Assembly (NCBI GenBank): GCA_000697475.1 | Contig: JNEU01000821.1 | Location: forward strand, 1 to 23,055 | DNA length: 23,055 nt | Source: Lichtheimia corymbifera B2541 | Lineage: Eukaryota; Mucoromycota; Mucoromycetes; Mucorales; Lichtheimiaceae | Reading direction: 5' to 3' | In this document: positions 22,255-23,055 of the stretch, one piece after another | Numbering within the stretch: position 1 is the first letter of the stretch | Layout: each line of letters starts with the position of its first letter | Notes under the pieces: model-generated | What the model saw: only the letters and a program-made list of their open reading frames with translations | Told to the model about the DNA's origin: nothing | The model's database searches: none | Made by a program: the position numbers and the translations under genes

Positions 22255-22345
22255 TGGGATCGTTATCGTCATTGTTGTGGATCTCGTGGTCGTTATCATT
22301 GTCATTGTTGTGGGCGTGGTTATCATCGTAATCGTCGTCTCTATA
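22255..22345. repeat. Degenerate trinucleotide/hexanucleotide repeat
   Basis: Imperfect repetition of GTTATCGTCATT and GTTGTGG-like words; on the plus strand one frame reads as an almost pure Val/Ile run, which marks low complexity, not a membrane protein. Confidence 0.6.
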
Positions 22346-22891
22346 AATAAAAAAGAGCCAAATTAGACAATCTGATTCCGGGAATGATGACGATTTGGTA
22401 TACCGTTAGGCGATCCTCTCTAAGGAAGAAAGCAAATCAGAAGGATTTACAAACCAAATCACCACCATACGAGCAACGTCGGGCGATCCCTTGTCTTTGA
22501 GAAAGCTCTGCACGAATCACGCAAGGCCAGTTCGATCCATGGCAAGGAAGGACTCACTTACGTAGAGTCCAGGCTCATAGTTGTTCTCATTTCATCCTCT
22601 CCAAAGAAAGAATGATACCCAATCCTTCCGCCTCATGAAAGAAATCCTCAAGGAAAAGAACGAGCCTATCACGAGAAGAGCGTGTTGGTTTGCACCGATG
22701 TCAACACATCCACGACCGGGGCGACTACAAGCTGTTGCAAATCCCCTTTTACCCTCAACACGGGTGGCCATGCTCCTCCCACAACCCATCGTCATCGACC
22801 CATCAACTCAACGCAGGCCTCTAGAGCCCTGGCCGCGTTCCAAGAAGCTTTTCCAGCAACTGGCTAGTGCAGAGCGACGCAGCGGCCACTT

Positions 22892-22965
22892 GATACAGGC
22901 TGGGAGTCGAACCCAAAGAGATAATGATGCACCAGTTGCACTGCCTGACCAAAAGAAGCCTATAC
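22892..22965 (-). other. tRNA-like element with B box (tRNA relic or SINE head)
   Basis: On the minus strand a perfect B box, GGTTCGACTCC (22913-22903), forms a T arm with a five-pair stem (22916-22912 with 22904-22900) and a seven-base loop. The seven bases 22965-22959 pair with 22899-22893 (two G-U pairs), giving an acceptor-like stem and a total length of 73-74 bases, normal for a tRNA. A weak A-box-like TGGTCAGGCAG lies at 22951-22941. I cannot form a normal D arm or an anticodon arm with T33, so a functional tRNA is unlikely. A tRNA pseudogene or the head of a tRNA-derived short element fits better. Confidence 0.5.
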
Positions 22966-23055
22966 AATTCATTGTTAGCACACATATACAATAAACGCCT
23001 TTTTCATTGTTTGTCCCATTGCACTTGCCTTTTCCATATACACAAAGACCCTTTG

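Larger units (their letters stand above)
21469..23055. other. Terminal intergenic region
   Basis: Downstream of the reductase stop there is a likely 3' untranslated region, then about 1.5 kb with no supported gene. A GTTATC/GTCATT-rich low-complexity block lies at 22255-22345. A 137-codon plus-strand frame (22581-22994) sits in a locally GC-richer patch; it has no recognisable motif and overlaps a tRNA-like element on the other strand, so I do not call it a gene. Confidence 0.55.

Noticed and set aside
22581..22994. 137-codon plus frame
   Set aside because: No recognisable domain, biased Pro/Arg composition from local GC-richness, and overlap with the tRNA-like element on the other strand.

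Overview
The window looks like nuclear DNA of an early-diverging filamentous fungus, probably Mucoromycota/Mucorales-like. The genes are compact and intron-rich: I modelled 20 introns of about 50-90 bases with GT..AG ends, the intergenic DNA is AT-rich, and the best-recognised proteins are fungal or eukaryotic (Tho1-type SAP protein, Ran1/Sks1-type kinase, yeast-style xylose reductase). The assignment to Mucorales is an inference from gene style, not from a marker gene.

Layout. Bases 1-2242 hold no gene I can support. On the minus strand, 2243-3421 is a six-exon FabG-like short-chain dehydrogenase and 3703-5522 is a four-exon MFS sugar transporter, a head-to-tail pair. Next come a small plus-strand ORF (6314-6535) and a five-exon minus-strand AGC kinase of the YANK/STK32 family (6992-8588) with the family's DFN motif and an N-terminal myristoylation-type start. 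A minus-strand GXWXG/DUF4334 protein (10151-10781) and a plus-strand Tho1-type SAP protein (11283-12399) are divergent across about 0.5 kb. The Tho1 gene converges on a minus-strand Ran1/Pat1-family kinase (13019-14181).

From 14182 to 20288 the window is gene-poor. Within it lie a decayed minus-strand coding region (17708-18804) of a family I do not recognise, an imperfect tandem duplication (18657-18885) and a degenerate tandem repeat array (19110-19770). A plus-strand xylose-reductase-type aldo/keto reductase (20289-21468) with a clear TATA box follows. The last 1.6 kb is mostly non-coding but contains a tRNA-like element on the minus strand (22892-22965).

The genes do not form an obvious single pathway. 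A sugar transporter, a sugar (xylose) reductase and an SDR point to carbon metabolism, while the two kinases and the mRNP protein look like ordinary housekeeping or regulatory genes. I found no convincing undescribed multi-gene system. The best candidates for follow-up are the decayed coding region with its flanking repeats, the tRNA-like element, and coding-like minus-strand fragments at about 9230-10100.
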